Assembly: GCA_031274995.1 (NCBI GenBank) | Contig: JAISPJ010000042.1 | Location: 1-42,158, forward strand | Reading direction: 5' to 3' | Origin: Azoarcus sp. | GTDB taxonomy: Bacteria; Pseudomonadota; Gammaproteobacteria; Burkholderiales; Rhodocyclaceae | DNA: 42,158 nucleotides | In this document: one piece after another, positions 1 through 8,098 of the stretch | Position numbering within the stretch: position 1 is the stretch's first letter | Layout: every line of letters starts with the position of its first letter | Made by a program: the position numbers and the translations under genes | Notes under the pieces: model-generated | Databases searched by the model: none | What the model was told of the DNA's origin: nothing | The model's input: only the letters and a program-made list of their open reading frames with translations

Positions 1-673
1 GATAAGACATGGCGAAGAGCAAACCGCCCAACCCGGCGATGGATGAGCCGAGCGCGAACGTGAAGACGATCACTTGCTCAAACGGTATCCCCATCAGCGG
101 CAAGGCGAATTTGTCCCAAGACACCGCACGCATCGCCATTCCCATCCGTGTCCGCGACACGATGAGATGCAACGCGCAGAAAACCAGAATCGCCGTAAAG
201 ATCACCCACAGCTTGAGGTTGGTCACAGCGATACCGCCGATGTCGAAGACCGTTCGGTTCACCAACTCCGGCAACGTCCGGCGGCTGGCGCCAAGCAGCG
301 CCAGATTGCCGTTTTCCAGAATAAGCCCGCACATCAGCGCAGTGATCACCACGTAAAGCCGGTGCGCCCCTTTGCGCATCAGCGGGCGATAGGCGATCCG
401 CTCCAGCGTCACGCCCACCATCGACGTAAAAATCATCGTCAGCGGGATGGTCAGGACCAGCACCACTTCGCGCGAGAACGCGAACATCCCCTCCGGCGCC
501 AGCAGCCCGGTCGAAATAAAAAAAGCCAGATACGCCCCGACCATGAAAACGTCGCCGTGGGCGAAGTTGATCAGCCGCAAAACGCCGTACACCAGCGTGT
601 AGCCCAGCGCGATCAGGGCGTAAAAACTGCCCCATTGCAGGGCGTTGACGCATTGTTGCAGGAAAAATTCCAT
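1..673 (-). CDS. livH: Branched-chain amino acid ABC transporter permease LivH (partial, cut by left edge)
   Basis: Reading the minus strand from the ATG at 671-673 gives an open frame of about 224 codons with no stop before the window edge. The product is a polytopic membrane protein with the family hallmark GYTLVYGVLRLINFAHGD near residue 25, and it belongs to the LivH permease family of high-affinity importers for leucine, isoleucine, valine or related amides and urea. A fair ribosome site (AGGAA, 7 nt before ATG) precedes the start. It follows the binding-protein gene on the same strand, separated by a large imperfect hairpin. The partners livM, livG and livF would be expected beyond the left edge. 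The C-terminal part is not visible. Substrate specificity cannot be told from this portion. Confidence 0.9.
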   Translation of the reverse strand, partial: MEFFLQQCVNALQWGSFYALIALGYTLVYGVLRLINFAHGDVFMVGAYLAFFISTGLLAPEGMFAFSREVVLVLTIPLTMIFTSMVGVTLERIAYRPLMRKGAHRLYVVITALMCGLILENGNLALLGASRRTLPELVNRTVFDIGGIAVTNLKLWVIFTAILVFCALHLIVSRTRMGMAMRAVSWDKFALPLMGIPFEQVIVFTFALGSSIAGLGGLLFAMSY

Positions 674-706
674 GCCCCGATTCCTGTCTTTCCTGTTTTT
701 TCGGCG

Positions 707-750
707 CGTTTCCCGTCGCCGCTTTACTTTATTGGCAGCGACGGAAAACG
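707..750 (-). promoter_or_regulatory. Intercistronic imperfect hairpin between binding-protein and permease genes
   Basis: An inverted repeat pairs 707-711 with 746-750, 713-719 with 738-744 and 721-722 with 735-736, giving 14 pairs with two mismatches around a 12-nt loop. No T-tract follows it on the minus strand, so it does not look like a simple terminator. Hairpins at this position in binding-protein operons often protect the upstream message or partly attenuate read-through, so that more binding protein than permease is made. That role is inferred here. Confidence 0.5.
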
Positions 751-762
751 GCGTTTACCGCA

Positions 763-1932
763 TCATGGGCAAACAGATTCCTTGAATACGTATTCGCCTT
801 TCTGGTCGATCTCGACAATCACCGCGCATTTAATCGGGTCGCCTTGTTCGTCAAAGCGCATGTTACCCGTGATCCCCTTGAACTCCTTGACGCTCGCCAG
901 ATTGTCACGAATCGTTTTGCGCATCTTGCGAACATTGCTGTCCAGCTTACCCGCCTTCTGGATCGCTTCCGTGATCAGCGCCACCGCATCCCACGTCAGC
1001 GCAGCAACATCGTCCGGCACATAGCCATATTTTTTGCTGTACTTGTCGATAAATTCCTTGGTCGCGCCTTGAGCACCGGCAGCAGCGTAATGGGTCGAGA
1101 AAAACTGTCCCTTGCAAGCGTCGCCGCAGAGCTTCATCAACTCGGCAGAACCCCACGTGTCGGAACCCATGAACGGTCCCTTGTAACCGAGGTCACGCGC
1201 CTGCTGCACGGCCAGCGCAACGAAACTGTAGTTTTCCGGCAAGAAAAGAACGTCCGGCTTGGCAACGATGATCTTCGTCAACTGCGCGGAATAATCTTGA
1301 TCCTTCGGCCCGTGCGACTCGAACGCCACCAGCGAACCCTTGCCGTGACGCTTTTCCCAAGCGTCCTTGAAGTTATCCGCCAGCCCTTTGGAATAGTCGT
1401 TGGAAATCTCGAAAAGAACGGCCGCCTTTTTAGCGTTGAATTGTTTTCCGGCAAAATCCGCGACCACTGGAGCTTGGAAGGGATCGAGAAAAGCGGCGCG
1501 GAACACCCAAGGCCGGTCCTTGGTGGTTTCGGGATTGGTCGACCAAGGCGAAATCATCGGCGTTTCATTGTCGTTCGCTACTGCCCCGGCCGGAACCGCC
1601 TGCCGGGAAGACTGCGGACCGATAATCGCCAGAACATTGTCGCGGTCGATCAGCTTGAGCGTGACATTGACGGCGGTTTCAGGCCTGGACTCGTTATTTT
1701 CGTAGATGAACTCCAGTGGATACTTCTTGCCGCCCACCTCGAGTCCGCCTTTGGCGTTGATTTCTTCCCGAAAGAGTTCCGCAGCGTATTTGGAGGATTC
1801 CCCGACTTTGGGAATCTCGCCCGTCAGCGGGATAGGAAAGCCGATTTTGATTTTTTCTGCCGCCAGCGCTCCGCCTGACGCAGATAACGCCGCCACACAA
1901 ACCAACGCAGATGCACGTACAAGTTTCAACAT
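763..1932 (-). CDS. livK: Branched-chain amino acid ABC transporter substrate-binding protein
   Basis: This encodes a periplasmic binding protein of 389 residues, family type 1 (LivK/Leu-Ile-Val binding fold). The start chosen is the ATG at 1930-1932, which has a strong ribosome site (GGAGGGAG) and opens a clean signal peptide of about 25 residues ending ALA-A. An ATG 24 nt further upstream would spoil the signal. The mature part begins EKIKIGFPIPLTGEIPKVGE, typical of the family, followed by IIGPQSS and the later VLFLPENYS strand. It should capture a branched-chain amino acid or amide and hand it to the LivH permease encoded next. Relatives also bind urea, short amides or aromatic compounds, so the ligand is open. 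Confidence 0.9.
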   Translation of the reverse strand: MLKLVRASALVCVAALSASGGALAAEKIKIGFPIPLTGEIPKVGESSKYAAELFREEINAKGGLEVGGKKYPLEFIYENNESRPETAVNVTLKLIDRDNVLAIIGPQSSRQAVPAGAVANDNETPMISPWSTNPETTKDRPWVFRAAFLDPFQAPVVADFAGKQFNAKKAAVLFEISNDYSKGLADNFKDAWEKRHGKGSLVAFESHGPKDQDYSAQLTKIIVAKPDVLFLPENYSFVALAVQQARDLGYKGPFMGSDTWGSAELMKLCGDACKGQFFSTHYAAAGAQGATKEFIDKYSKKYGYVPDDVAALTWDAVALITEAIQKAGKLDSNVRKMRKTIRDNLASVKEFKGITGNMRFDEQGDPIKCAVIVEIDQKGEYVFKESVCP

Positions 1933-1996
1933 GAGAACTCCCTCCGTGTTCGGCACAAGAAATAAAAAAATAAAAACTGTGCAAGTTTAACGCCAA

Positions 1997-4414
1997 TCAG
2001 CGTTTGTGCCAGTAGCGTGGACGAATCTCCCGCCAGGAGTTGGTTTTCATCCGTCCGCCTTCGGTTTCAAGCAGCACTGTTCCGTCTGAATCTGTGCGGT
2101 ATGGGTACGCTGCCGTCCTTGCCCAGCGGGCCAGGGTATGCGGATGCGGGTGGCCATACTGGTTACGGTAGCCCGACGAGAAAATCACCACTTCGGGGTA
2201 TGCCGCTTCAACGAACATCATGGAAGACGACGTGCGGCTGCCGTGGTGCCCGGCGACTACGGCAGAGCTCTTCAATGCCGGACCATGTTGCCGTGCCAGT
2301 TCGGCTTCGCCGGTTTGTTCAAGGTCGCCGGTCAGAAGCAGTGACGCGCTGCCCGCCGCGCTCACCCGCAATACGCAGGATTTATCATTGCCGCGCCGCT
2401 TGCCGGATAGTTCGGCCGGCGCGAGCACGGCGAAGTCGATATCGTCCCAGCGCCAGCGCAGCCCGGCGACGCACGGCGTGCCGCGTACAGGCACAAGTTG
2501 CGCATCGCGCATATTCCATGCGCCGGGACTCGGCGGTGTTCCGGGTTCGATGGTTTCGCCGCCTGCGAAAACCTTGTCAATTCTGACTCGCGCCTGCACG
2601 CTTTCCAGCCCTCCCGCGTGGTCGGCATCATCGTGCGAGATCAATGCCGCATCGAGCCGCCCGACACCCATCGCGCGCAAGTACGGCGCTACGACGCGCT
2701 CCCCTGCATCGTTCGTGTCACCGAAGAGCGGGCCGCTGTCGTAGAGCAGGTCGTGATGCGCGGTCTGTACATGCACTGCCAGTCCTTGCCCAACGTCGAG
2801 TATGGCGGCACGAAAATCGCCCGGACGAGGCCGTTCCGGTTGCCAGAGAAAAAAGCCGCTCAAGATTGCCAACGCCGCGAGGCGGCAGGGCGTGCCGCGT
2901 GGCAGTATCAACAGCGACACCGCCAGCGTCGCAGCCGACAGAAGCCACGGCGGGGGCAGGGGATGTTCGTACAAGGCCAGAGAAAATCCCGACAGCCATT
3001 GCAGGGCTGCCATCATCCACGCGGTCAGCATGTGCGCAAGGCCGAGCAGCCAGTCTGCGGAAAAAATCGCTGCCAGCAAGGCAAGCGGCGTAATGGCAAA
3101 GCTCACCAAAGGAATGGCAACGGCGTTGCCAAACGGAGAGGCGAGCGAAAACCCTTGGAACAAGGCTACCAACACCGGAACCGTTGCCAGCGTGATGGCA
3201 AGCTGCATCCTGACCGCCGAGCGCCAGCCCCGCGCGGATTTGGCGCGCCCGTTCAGCGTCAGAAAAATGACCGCCACTGCCCCGAAAGAGAGCCAGAACC
3301 CCGCCGTCAACGGAGCCAGGGGATCGACCGCCAGCACGGCCAGCAGCGCCAAGGATAATACATTGCGTGCACTGGTTTCCCTCCTCGCGGCCATGCACAA
3401 GGCTGCTACCGCGAGCATTACCATTGCGCGTTGCGCGGGGATACCCAACCCGGCAAGCAGCGCGTAGATGCCCGCTGCCGTCATTCCCGTCACCGCGCCG
3501 GCCAACCGTGCCGGGCAGCGCCGCATCAGCCACGGCAACCTGCGCCACATCAACACACACAGTCCCCCTGCGGCCAGCGCCACCAGCGAGATGTGCATCC
3601 CTGATATTGCGACAAGGTGCTGCACTCCCGTGCGCCGCAGGATTTCCCATTGTTCCGTCCTGATCGCGCCCTGATCGCCTATAACGAGCGCCACCAGTAT
3701 TCCGCGATACGGCGCATCCGGGAGTGCCGTCCCGAATTTCTGGCGGATGCTTGCCCGCAGGCGGTGGATGCGGTTCATCCACCCGTTTGCCTGCGTTGCG
3801 ATCAATACCCCATCACCCCGGACATACCCGGTTGCGCGTAGCCCCCGTTCCAGCAGCCAAGCCTCAAAATCAAACACTCCCGGAACCGCCGCCCCGTGTG
3901 GACGCCGCAAGCGCACCGGCAACTGCCAGCGTTCTCCGGGCCGCACGGCGGGCAAGGGCAACACATCTTCTCCGGGGCTGACGCGCCCGCCATACCAGGA
4001 CAGCAATACCCGGCGCGGCACGCCGACACGGTCTGACGCATCGAAGCCTCTGACTGCATCCATGTGTTCGACATCGAACACGAAACGGATTCCATCGCCC
4101 CGGTTATCGGGCAACGAGGCAATCACACCTGTGAGCAGCAGGTCGCGCCCTTCGAGGGCGGGGTCGAGGGCATCTGCCATCCGGCAATCGGCTCGCCATG
4201 CTGCCCAGGCGTATCCCAGGACGAAGGATGCTGCCAGACAGGGCATCCATGACATGCCCCGGAATAGCACTGTTGCGCGGGGATGTTTGCAAAACAGAAT
4301 CGTGGCGGCCGAGGCGCTGGCAACTATCCATCCCCACGCCGCCCAAAACGGCAAGTCTGCTGCCCATTGCAGGCAACAGATACCCAGAAATATGCAAAAC
4401 GCAAACAAGCACAT
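1997..4414 (-). CDS. comEC: ComEC/Rec2 family DNA-uptake channel protein
   Basis: A protein of 805 residues, the usual length for Gram-negative ComEC. The N-terminal region is membrane-spanning and followed by an OB-like soluble segment. The central competence domain contains the hallmark GVQHLVAISGMHISLVA and many helices. The C-terminal third is a metallo-beta-lactamase-like domain with SHDDADHAGG near residue 590 and AGHHGS further on. ComEC carries single-stranded DNA across the inner membrane during natural transformation. The ATG at 4412-4414 is the first possible start, because an in-frame stop lies just upstream. A 12-bp palindrome sits directly against that ATG and includes its ribosome site. 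The gene stands alone as a competence gene here, with a DHH gene upstream and the importer genes downstream. Confidence 0.93.
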   Translation of the reverse strand: MCLFAFCIFLGICCLQWAADLPFWAAWGWIVASASAATILFCKHPRATVLFRGMSWMPCLAASFVLGYAWAAWRADCRMADALDPALEGRDLLLTGVIASLPDNRGDGIRFVFDVEHMDAVRGFDASDRVGVPRRVLLSWYGGRVSPGEDVLPLPAVRPGERWQLPVRLRRPHGAAVPGVFDFEAWLLERGLRATGYVRGDGVLIATQANGWMNRIHRLRASIRQKFGTALPDAPYRGILVALVIGDQGAIRTEQWEILRRTGVQHLVAISGMHISLVALAAGGLCVLMWRRLPWLMRRCPARLAGAVTGMTAAGIYALLAGLGIPAQRAMVMLAVAALCMAARRETSARNVLSLALLAVLAVDPLAPLTAGFWLSFGAVAVIFLTLNGRAKSARGWRSAVRMQLAITLATVPVLVALFQGFSLASPFGNAVAIPLVSFAITPLALLAAIFSADWLLGLAHMLTAWMMAALQWLSGFSLALYEHPLPPPWLLSAATLAVSLLILPRGTPCRLAALAILSGFFLWQPERPRPGDFRAAILDVGQGLAVHVQTAHHDLLYDSGPLFGDTNDAGERVVAPYLRAMGVGRLDAALISHDDADHAGGLESVQARVRIDKVFAGGETIEPGTPPSPGAWNMRDAQLVPVRGTPCVAGLRWRWDDIDFAVLAPAELSGKRRGNDKSCVLRVSAAGSASLLLTGDLEQTGEAELARQHGPALKSSAVVAGHHGSRTSSSMMFVEAAYPEVVIFSSGYRNQYGHPHPHTLARWARTAAYPYRTDSDGTVLLETEGGRMKTNSWREIRPRYWHKR

Positions 4415-4445
4415 TTCCTGATAATGCCAACAACATTATCAGGAA
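4415..4445 (-). promoter_or_regulatory. 12-bp perfect palindrome abutting the comEC start codon
   Basis: 4415-4426 is perfectly complementary to 4434-4445, with a 7-nt loop. On the minus strand the second arm ends CAGGAA and is followed at once by the comEC ATG, so the only Shine-Dalgarno-like bases (AGGA) lie inside the stem. A folded RNA would hide the ribosome site. Equally, the DNA palindrome could be a repressor operator. No T-tract follows, which argues against a terminator for the upstream DHH gene. Confidence 0.6.
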
Positions 4446-4504
4446 GCAAGCAGGAAAATGCGGCGAAGCCCGGGGCGGCAGCCCTGGATTAACACGGTCC
4501 TGGA

Positions 4505-5443
4505 TTAACCGTCAGCGTTGATCCGCGAGACCAGCACCTTGAGTACATCATTCGCCCTTTCGTTGTCGATCTGGCAGGTTCCCGCCGCCTCATGTCCGCC
4601 GCCGTCGTAACCGAGCATCAACTCGCCGATATTGGTTCTGCTGGAACGATCCAGGATGGATTTCCCGACAGCCAGGACGGTGTTCTGTTGCTTCAGCCCC
4701 CACATGACGTGGATGGAAATGTTGCACTCAGGAAACAGTGCGTAAATCATGAAGCGGTTGGTGGCATAGATGATTTCTTCGTTGCGCAGGTCGAGCACCA
4801 CCAGGTTCCTGTACACGGTGGAACATCGCCTGATTTGCTCCTTGGCTTTTTCGACGTGCTGAAAATAAAGATCCTTGCGTTCCCTGACGTCGGGAAGTTC
4901 CAGTATTTCACTGACGGAGTGCTGCGTGCAGAAGCCGATCAACTGCATCATCAGGACGTAATTGCTGATGCGGAAGTTGCGGAAACGCCCAAGGCCGGTG
5001 CGGGAGTCCATCAGGTAGTTGAGCAACACCCAATCCTTTGGGTCGAGAATTTCCTCGCGGGTGAATTGGGCACTGTCCGCCTTATCGACGGCTTCCATCA
5101 TTTCATCAGAAATGTCCGGGAAAGTGGCCTTTCCGCCATAGTAGTTGTAGACCACGCGGGCAGCGGAAGGCGCTTCCGGGTCGATGATATAATTCTCAAG
5201 TTTGCCGGGATTGCGGAGAATTTCCGAAAAATGATGGTCGAACGCGAGGTGCGCACCGGGGACGTAGGGCAGGTTGGTGGTAATGTCGCGGTCGGTGACG
5301 TGGATCAGGCCATCCTGCATGTCCTTGGGATGTACAAACTTGATTTCGTCCAGGAGATCAAGTTCTTTCAGGAGTACAGCGCAGACCAGCCCGTCGAAAT
5401 CGCTGCGCGTGACCAGCCGAAATCGTTGCTCTTGGTTCACCAC
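4505..5443 (-). CDS. DHH-family phosphoesterase (exopolyphosphatase-like)
   Basis: A soluble protein of about 312 residues. It carries the DHH-superfamily metal motifs in order: DFDG close to the N terminus, a middle aspartate region (VTDRDI) and FDHHFSE near residue 70. The C-terminal DHHA1-like end has GYDGGGHEAAGTCQ. Such proteins are manganese-dependent phosphoesterases acting on polyphosphate, pApA-type nanoRNA or cyclic dinucleotides, and this one could be any of these. The start is uncertain. A frame begins with TTG at 5458, but a clear GGAGG lies just before two consecutive GTG codons at 5443 and 5440, which are better starts. It is followed on the same strand by comEC, with a palindrome between them. 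No function in competence can be claimed. Confidence 0.82.
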   Translation of the reverse strand: MVNQEQRFRLVTRSDFDGLVCAVLLKELDLLDEIKFVHPKDMQDGLIHVTDRDITTNLPYVPGAHLAFDHHFSEILRNPGKLENYIIDPEAPSAARVVYNYYGGKATFPDISDEMMEAVDKADSAQFTREEILDPKDWVLLNYLMDSRTGLGRFRNFRISNYVLMMQLIGFCTQHSVSEILELPDVRERKDLYFQHVEKAKEQIRRCSTVYRNLVVLDLRNEEIIYATNRFMIYALFPECNISIHVMWGLKQQNTVLAVGKSILDRSSRTNIGELMLGYDGGGHEAAGTCQIDNERANDVLKVLVSRINADG

Positions 5444-5547
5444 AAAAGCCTCCGTCAAAAAATGCCCGGCGTTTATTAGAACATGGCGCCCATGCAGAAC
5501 GAGCTACGGGGTCGCGTCACGCTGAGTAACTGTTCACGGCAGTGATG

Positions 5548-6366
5548 TTATGGCTTCGCTTGGGCGCGGGCAAACTCGATCATCCGTCTGGCGAGCGAGC
5601 CGGGATGTGGCTGGACGGGCAAGCCATCAAGCCTGAACCAGGCCAGATCTTCGATTTCGTCTTTCTGCGCGAGCAGTTCGCCGGAATGGTAATCGGCGAT
5701 GAAACCGATCATCAGCGAATGCGGATACGGCCAGGACTGGCTGCCGAAATAGCGGAGATTGTGGATTTTGATCCCTGCTTCTTCCTGCACTTCGCGGCAC
5801 AGGCATTCCTCGGCGGATTCTCCCGCCTCGACGAAACCGGCCAGCGCACTGTACATCCCCGGCGCGAAGTGCGGCGAGCGTGCAAGCAGGATTTCGTCTC
5901 CCTTGACAACCAGGCCAATCGCCACGGGCGAAATGCGCGGATAAGCCTTGTAGCCACAGGCAGGGCATGCACAGGCGATTTCTGCCGGACTCAAGGTCAT
6001 TGGCTGGCCGCAGGCTCCGCAAAACAGATTGTGCAGCACCCACACGGCGAGTTGTTTGGCCCGGACGAGAGCCGCAAGATGCCCATCCGGCCAATGCCCC
6101 CAGAGAGATCGGTAGTCGCCGATCGACAATCCCGCAGGGATGGCGCGCTCGGAAGGCCAGACTTTCAGCACGCATTCCCGCCCTGCCAGCGTCCCGAAAC
6201 AAAATGTCCGCAAGGGGGCGTCCCATGCCTGCACATCCTCCGCGCACGGCAGTTCCGCATTCGGATGGATCAGCAGGTTCTGTCCGACGAAAGGAAAAAT
6301 CAGCGCGGAAGCGCCGCGCGAATCTCCAGGAGCGTAAACCGGTTCAAAATCCGTCCGCGCGGTCAT
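5548..6366 (-). CDS. nudC: NAD+/NADH diphosphatase NudC
   Basis: A protein of 272 residues with the full NudC layout. An N-terminal domain is followed by a four-cysteine zinc ribbon (CGACG then CPACG, around residues 113-135). Next comes a Nudix box, GFVEAGESAEECLCREVQEE, near residue 180, and then the NudC-specific SQSWPYPHS motif around residue 206. NudC splits NAD(H) into NMN(H) and AMP, and in E. coli also removes NAD caps from RNA 5' ends. The start ATG overlaps the stop of the upstream alpha/beta hydrolase gene (ATGA), so the two are likely translated in a coupled way. Confidence 0.94.
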   Translation of the reverse strand: MTARTDFEPVYAPGDSRGASALIFPFVGQNLLIHPNAELPCAEDVQAWDAPLRTFCFGTLAGRECVLKVWPSERAIPAGLSIGDYRSLWGHWPDGHLAALVRAKQLAVWVLHNLFCGACGQPMTLSPAEIACACPACGYKAYPRISPVAIGLVVKGDEILLARSPHFAPGMYSALAGFVEAGESAEECLCREVQEEAGIKIHNLRYFGSQSWPYPHSLMIGFIADYHSGELLAQKDEIEDLAWFRLDGLPVQPHPGSLARRMIEFARAQAKP

Positions 6367-7310
6367 GATGGCTGGCGAGGGCCACCTGCGGTTCCTTTAT
6401 CGGGATCGAGCAGGAAATCCCGTATGGCCGTGATCTGATCTTCGGACATCAGCATCGGGGCGTGGCCGATACCGGGGAATTCGATGAGCTTCGCCCTCGG
6501 GCCGCGCTCGGCCATTTCCAGCCAGGTCTTGCGTCTGAGCAAATCTGACTCCGCGCCCCGTATCGCCAGCACCGGGTGGCAAATACGGTCATAGGCGTCC
6601 CACGCCTCGACATCGAGCAGGATGGGCATCATGTGGAAAGGGTCGGCCAGGGCGGGATCGTAATTGAAGGTAAAACCGTTCTTGATGGAACGCATGCTGT
6701 GCCGGGTGAGGTGTTGCCATTGCTCGTCGGTGAGCGTACCGAAGGAGGCACCTATCTTGCGCAGGTAGCCCTCGGCGGCCTCCAGGGTTGGAAACTCGGG
6801 AGCCTGTCCGATGTATTGGCCGATACGGCGCAACGATTCGGAGGTAATCAGCGGCCCGACATCGTTGAGCACGAGCCGACGCACGGGGGATTGCGATTGA
6901 CCGGCAAGCAACATGCCGATCACGCCGCCCATCGAGGTGCCGACCCAGTCGACGTGCTGCACGCCAAGCCGCGCAATCAGCGTGACCATGTCCGAGACGT
7001 AAAGCGGGAAGGTGTAATCAAATTTCACCCTCAGCCAGTCGCTGCATCCCCGTCCTGCCACATCGGGACAAACTACCCGGTAATCGCCGGAAAGTGCCTT
7101 GGCGAGCATATCGAAATCCCGCGAGTTTCGCGTCAGCCCGTGGACGCAGAGCAGGACTTTCTGGTTATCAGGGTCGCCCCATTCGGTGTAGGCCATGCGA
7201 TGCAGCCCGTGCGGCCCCATGCACAGGACGGCGTGTTCGCGCATGACGGAATCTGCGCGCGGACGCATGAAGGGTCTGAACAAACGATGCAGGAGATCTG
7301 GAATGGACAT
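6363..7310 (-). CDS. Alpha/beta-hydrolase fold protein
   Basis: A hydrolase of 315 residues from the ATG at 7308-7310. An in-frame start at 7358 would add 16 unconvincing residues, and neither start has a strong ribosome site. Family features are the oxyanion region LLCVHGLTRNSRDFDML, the DVAGRGCSDW segment, and the nucleophile elbow GTSMGG near residue 123 with its central serine. A late acid (around RGAESDLL) and GIGHAPML supply the likely aspartate and histidine of the triad. The substrate is unknown; esterases, lactonases and C-C bond hydrolases share this fold. Its stop codon overlaps the nudC start by 4 nt, suggesting one transcript, but I see no obvious biochemical link between the two products. 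Confidence 0.85.
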   Translation of the reverse strand: MSIPDLLHRLFRPFMRPRADSVMREHAVLCMGPHGLHRMAYTEWGDPDNQKVLLCVHGLTRNSRDFDMLAKALSGDYRVVCPDVAGRGCSDWLRVKFDYTFPLYVSDMVTLIARLGVQHVDWVGTSMGGVIGMLLAGQSQSPVRRLVLNDVGPLITSESLRRIGQYIGQAPEFPTLEAAEGYLRKIGASFGTLTDEQWQHLTRHSMRSIKNGFTFNYDPALADPFHMMPILLDVEAWDAYDRICHPVLAIRGAESDLLRRKTWLEMAERGPRAKLIEFPGIGHAPMLMSEDQITAIRDFLLDPDKGTAGGPRQPS

Positions 7311-7503
7311 GGAGCGATTATTTTTTTGGCATAAACCGGTCGCCTTTGCTTCGGGCATGGCGCGTAAATTTTCAGAAATAACTTTTCATTTAGCTCCCTT
7401 TCCTTTCAGAAAAGGCACATAAGGGCATCGGAATTTTTTTTCCTGAAAGCCGTATAGTAGCGCGCATGTCTGATCGAGGCGAGGGCGACGCCGGTCAGGA
7501 CAG

Positions 7504-7512
7504 TGCTATAAT
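7504..7512 (+). promoter_or_regulatory. Extended -10 promoter element for queD
   Basis: TGCTATAAT combines a perfect TATAAT hexamer (7507-7512) with the TGn extension, 32 nt before the queD ATG. No good -35 hexamer lies 16-18 nt upstream, which is usual for extended -10 promoters. It is a sequence match only. Confidence 0.6.
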
Positions 7513-7544
7513 CCACACCCCGACTTACAAAGAAAAGTAACGCT

Positions 7545-7994
7545 ATGCGCATTACCCGCCGCCTCGAATTCGATGCTGGCCACCGCATCCCGGACCATGC
7601 CAGCCAGTGTCGGCATTTGCATGGGCATCGCTACACAATCGAGATCAGCCTTGAAGGCAGGATCATCGACGATCCCGGCTGCGCGGACAATGGAATGGTG
7701 ACAAGTTTTGGCGAGATAAAGCGCATTGCCTGGGAAAAAGTGGTCAGCCGGTGGGACCACGCATTTCTTGTCTGGCGTGAAGACAAGCGCGTGGTGGAGT
7801 TCCTCGCATCCCTGCCCGACCATAAAACAGTCATCTTCGACGTGGTTCCGACAGCTGAAAATCTCGCTGCCACGGCCTTTCACATTCTCGATGCGGCCTA
7901 CCGCAATACCTGCGGCAATGCGCTGCGCCTCGAACGGGTCAGGCTGTTCGAGACACCAAATTGCTGGGCCGACGCTACGCGCGGGGAAGACTGA
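7545..7994 (+). CDS. queD: 6-carboxytetrahydropterin synthase QueD
   Basis: A protein of 149 residues of the PTPS/QueD family. It converts dihydroneopterin triphosphate to 6-carboxy-tetrahydropterin, the second step of queuosine (7-deazaguanine) synthesis. Zinc ligands are visible as His13 (AGHRI), His26 and His28 (HLHGH), and the catalytic cysteine is Cys22 in the same CRHLHGH stretch. The WDHAFLV segment and the late FETPNCWA glutamate are also typical. An extended -10 promoter precedes it. No other queuosine genes lie nearby. It is followed on the same strand by the Gcr-family gene after about 100 nt. Confidence 0.92.
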   Translation: MRITRRLEFDAGHRIPDHASQCRHLHGHRYTIEISLEGRIIDDPGCADNGMVTSFGEIKRIAWEKVVSRWDHAFLVWREDKRVVEFLASLPDHKTVIFDVVPTAENLAATAFHILDAAYRNTCGNALRLERVRLFETPNCWADATRGED

Positions 7995-8098
7995 ATACGA
8001 ACCTGGCGGGGCGCTCTTCACGAATTGACGACTGTCTTCCGTGTTAAGCGATGGGCAAGCTGTTTTGAAAACAAGCAGGAGACAGGAGACGGAATCCG

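Noticed and set aside
78-653. Minus-strand frame of 191 codons at the left end
   Set aside because: It is the wrong frame on the right strand: the +1 shifted frame encodes the LivH family protein from the ATG at 671-673.
74-1024. Plus-strand frame of 316 codons over the left end
   Set aside because: It runs against livH and the binding-protein gene, both well supported; its product is rich in arginine, histidine and glutamine, as antisense frames here tend to be.
1989-2004. Short stem (AACGC/GCGTT) at the comEC stop followed by T-rich DNA on the minus strand
   Set aside because: Only 5 bp, and the T-rich part starts about 14 nt after the stem, so it is not a convincing intrinsic terminator.
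7512-7545. A preQ1-type riboswitch before queD
   Set aside because: The leader after the predicted promoter is too short (about 30 nt) and has no stem-loop with the A-rich tail that preQ1 aptamers need.
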